A DNA stretch of 7,033 nt from Candidatus Bipolaricaulota bacterium (GTDB lineage: Bacteria > Bipolaricaulota > Bipolaricaulia > Bipolaricaulales > Bipolaricaulaceae). Below, in pieces: positions 5,580 to 7,033 of the stretch (the stretch's first letter is position 1; each line of letters opens with the position of its first letter). The stretch is taken from assembly GCA_021129895.1 (NCBI GenBank), contig JAJOKL010000046.1:1-7033 (forward strand), in the 5' to 3' direction. Position numbers and translations under genes: made by a program. The notes beneath the pieces are model-generated. The model worked only from the letters and a program-made list of their open reading frames with translations, ran no database searches and was not told the origin of the DNA.

Positions 5580-6827
5580 ATGACGAAAAAGACGATCTTG
5601 GGGCTGAAGCCGGAGGCGGGGCGATGGGCACTTGTAGGCCTTGGCTTTGTCATCAACCTATGTTTGGGGGCAATCTACGCGTACAGCGTGTTCCGCAAGC
5701 CCTTAGAGGAGCTGTGGGGGATCGGGGCCACCGCAAGCGGCCTGCCCTACATGATCTTCCTCGCGGTCTTCGCCCTGGCCATGGCCTTCGCCGGGGGGAT
5801 CGTGGAACGGTGGGGGCCCCGGAAGACCGGGATCCTGGGGGGGGGCCTAGTGGGGCTGGGCTGGATCTTGGCCGGCTTCGCCCCCAACATCGGGCTCCTG
5901 ACCCTGTTTTACGGGTTCATCGCCGGGGCGGGAATGGGGATCATCTACGGCTGCCCGGTGGCGGTGGCGGCCAAGTGGTTCCCCGACAGGAAGGGCCTCG
6001 CGGTGGGCCTCACCATCATGGGGCTCGGGCTTTCAGCCCTGATCACCGCCCCCATCATGAACGCCCTCATCGCCACGGCGGGCCCCTTGAGGGCCTTCAC
6101 CATCATGGGGCTCGCGTTCCTGGCCATCCTGATCGCCCTCTCACTCCCCCTGCGCTACCCCGAGCGGGGGTGGAAGCCAGCAGGTTGGGCGCCCACCCAG
6201 GCCCAGCTCGCGGCTCGGGTGGAGCTCGATCGCCAGGAGATGGTGCGCACCCGGACCTTCTACGCCCTGTGGCTGACCTTCGCCATCGGCACCCTGGTGG
6301 GGCTGATGGCCATCGGGATTTCGGCCCCGTTCGGGAAAGAAGTGGCTGGTCTGCCCGCTGGCCTTGCAGCCATCGCGGTTTCGCTGTTTGCCATCTTCAA
6401 CGGGGTGGGCCGGCCCCTGTTCGGTTGGCTCACCGATCGGCTGACCCCGAGGTACGCGGCGGTCCTCTCCTTCGGCCTCATCATCCTAGCCTCGGCGGTC
6501 CTCAGCCTGTGGGGCCAGGGGAACGCCCCCCTTTACTTCCTGTGTTTCGCCGTGCTGTGGCTCAACCTGGGAGGGTGGCTGACCATCGCCCCCACCGCCA
6601 CCGCCACCTTCTTCGGGACCCGCTACTACGGCAAGAACTACGGGCTGGTGTTCACCGCCTACGGGGCCGGGGCGCTGCTGGGCGGGGTCCTGTCGGGGCG
6701 CATCCGCGACCTCACCGGGAGCTACGTGCCCGTGTTCTTCCCGGTGATCGCCCTGGCGGCCGTGGGGATCGCCATCTCCGTCTGGGGATTGAAGCAGGCA
6801 CGGGAGGTCGAGGCCACGGCATCGTGA
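5580..6827 (+). CDS. OFA-type major facilitator superfamily transporter (monocarboxylate/short acid, substrate unknown)
   Basis: A 415-residue inner-membrane carrier with twelve predicted helices (roughly 17-37, 55-74, 83-101, 105-130, 140-163, 170-190, 225-247, 260-283, 291-310, 316-341, 351-373, 383-404). A cytoplasmic loop lies between helices 6 and 7. It belongs to the oxalate/formate antiporter-like (OFA) branch, shown by LGAIYAYSVFRKPL (29-42), GFIAGAGMGIIYGCP (112-126) and NGVGRPLFGWLTDR (274-287). Arg278 aligns with OxlT Arg272, a substrate-binding residue in helix 8. The second OxlT substrate residue, Lys355, aligns with Tyr361 (the same 83-residue spacing), so oxalate exchange is unlikely. 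Lying 23 bp after acs and abutting a SatP-like gene, it most plausibly carries acetate or another monocarboxylate, but that is inference. AGGAGG 5 nt before the ATG supports the start. The C-terminus ends normally after helix 12, so the gene looks intact. Confidence 0.9.
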   Translation: MTKKTILGLKPEAGRWALVGLGFVINLCLGAIYAYSVFRKPLEELWGIGATASGLPYMIFLAVFALAMAFAGGIVERWGPRKTGILGGGLVGLGWILAGFAPNIGLLTLFYGFIAGAGMGIIYGCPVAVAAKWFPDRKGLAVGLTIMGLGLSALITAPIMNALIATAGPLRAFTIMGLAFLAILIALSLPLRYPERGWKPAGWAPTQAQLAARVELDRQEMVRTRTFYALWLTFAIGTLVGLMAIGISAPFGKEVAGLPAGLAAIAVSLFAIFNGVGRPLFGWLTDRLTPRYAAVLSFGLIILASAVLSLWGQGNAPLYFLCFAVLWLNLGGWLTIAPTATATFFGTRYYGKNYGLVFTAYGAGALLGGVLSGRIRDLTGSYVPVFFPVIALAAVGIAISVWGLKQAREVEATAS

Positions 6828-7033
6828 TGCCCATCGCCATGTTCTACGGCGGGGTGGCCCAGTTCCTGGCCGGGATGTGGGACATCCGCCGCGGGGACAT
6901 CTTCGGCGGCACCTGTTTCAGCTCCTTCGGCGCGTTCTGGATCGGTCTTGCCAGCTTCTACTTCCTGCGGTGGGCCGGGATCGTCCCCGAGGTGCCCCCA
7001 GCCGGACTGGCGATGTTCCTGTTTGCCTGGGGG
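6827..7033 (+). CDS. satP: SatP/YaaH (GPR1/FUN34) acetate transporter, lacking its first helix and cut by the window edge
   Basis: The visible 69 residues match the succinate-acetate permease family from its second helix onward: MFYGGVAQFLAGMWDIRRGD (5-24) and FGGTCFSSFGAFW (26-38) correspond to E. coli SatP IFYGGIAQIFAGLLEYKKGN and FGLTAFTSYGSFW. Family members import acetate through a six-helix channel-like fold. The usual start, about 40 residues carrying NPAPLGL and helix 1, is absent: the possible starts are ATG 6827, sharing one base with the preceding TGA stop, or in-frame GTG 6824. The frame upstream of these encodes a Gly/Arg-rich, non-membrane stretch inside the transporter gene. 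GAGG at 6810-6813 lies 10 nt before the GTG, otherwise no strong ribosome site is seen. The gene is either a remnant made by a deletion, an assembly error, or a short variant translated by stop-start coupling. The 3' end lies outside the window. Confidence 0.8.
   Translation, partial: MPIAMFYGGVAQFLAGMWDIRRGDIFGGTCFSSFGAFWIGLASFYFLRWAGIVPEVPPAGLAMFLFAWG

Noticed and set aside
3850..5631. A 593-codon open frame on the minus strand opposite acs
   Set aside because: It is antisense to a secure acs gene. Its product is rich in His, Gly, Pro and Val in the pattern expected from reading GC-biased codons backwards, and it shows no recognisable domain.

Overview
This window is GC-rich bacterial DNA, with codon third positions mostly G or C. 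It is densely coding and carries six protein genes in two divergently transcribed blocks, each running outward from a 223-bp gap at 3375-3597. I see no mobile element, CRISPR array, tRNA or rRNA. The bacterial-type separate AccD and AccA subunits, bacterial Shine-Dalgarno sequences and GTG starts mark it as bacterial. The phylum cannot be fixed from the sequence alone. A GC-rich, perhaps anaerobic or thermophilic uncultivated lineage (Bipolaricaulota, Limnochordia or similar) is only a guess.

The leftward block (minus strand, 3374 down to 207) has four genes whose ends all overlap: a DUF502 membrane protein, accD, accA and a Crp/Fnr-family regulator. AccD and AccA together form the carboxyltransferase of acetyl-CoA carboxylase, which makes malonyl-CoA for fatty acid synthesis. 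The biotin carrier and biotin carboxylase subunits (accB, accC) are not in the window. The regulator has an N-terminal Cys-x2-Cys-x3-Cys cluster, which suggests redox or metal sensing rather than cAMP sensing. Positions 1-206, downstream of it, hold no gene I can support but contain two clear inverted repeats.

The rightward block (plus strand, 3598 to the window end) has a full-length AMP-forming acetyl-CoA synthetase (acs), then a complete 12-helix transporter of the oxalate/formate antiporter (OFA) branch of the major facilitator superfamily. Its stop codon overlaps the first possible start of a SatP/YaaH-type acetate transporter that runs off the window edge. That last gene begins directly at the second membrane helix of the family, so the usual first helix and the family signature (NPAPLGL) have no coding room upstream.

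Together the two blocks form an acetyl-CoA node: acetate or another short acid is imported and activated to acetyl-CoA on one side, and acetyl-CoA is committed to malonyl-CoA on the other. A 17-bp near-palindrome in the divergent gap is a candidate shared operator. The points most worth checking are the SatP-like gene without its first helix, the replacement of the substrate-binding lysine in the OFA transporter, the cysteine cluster in the Crp/Fnr protein, and the palindrome between the blocks.
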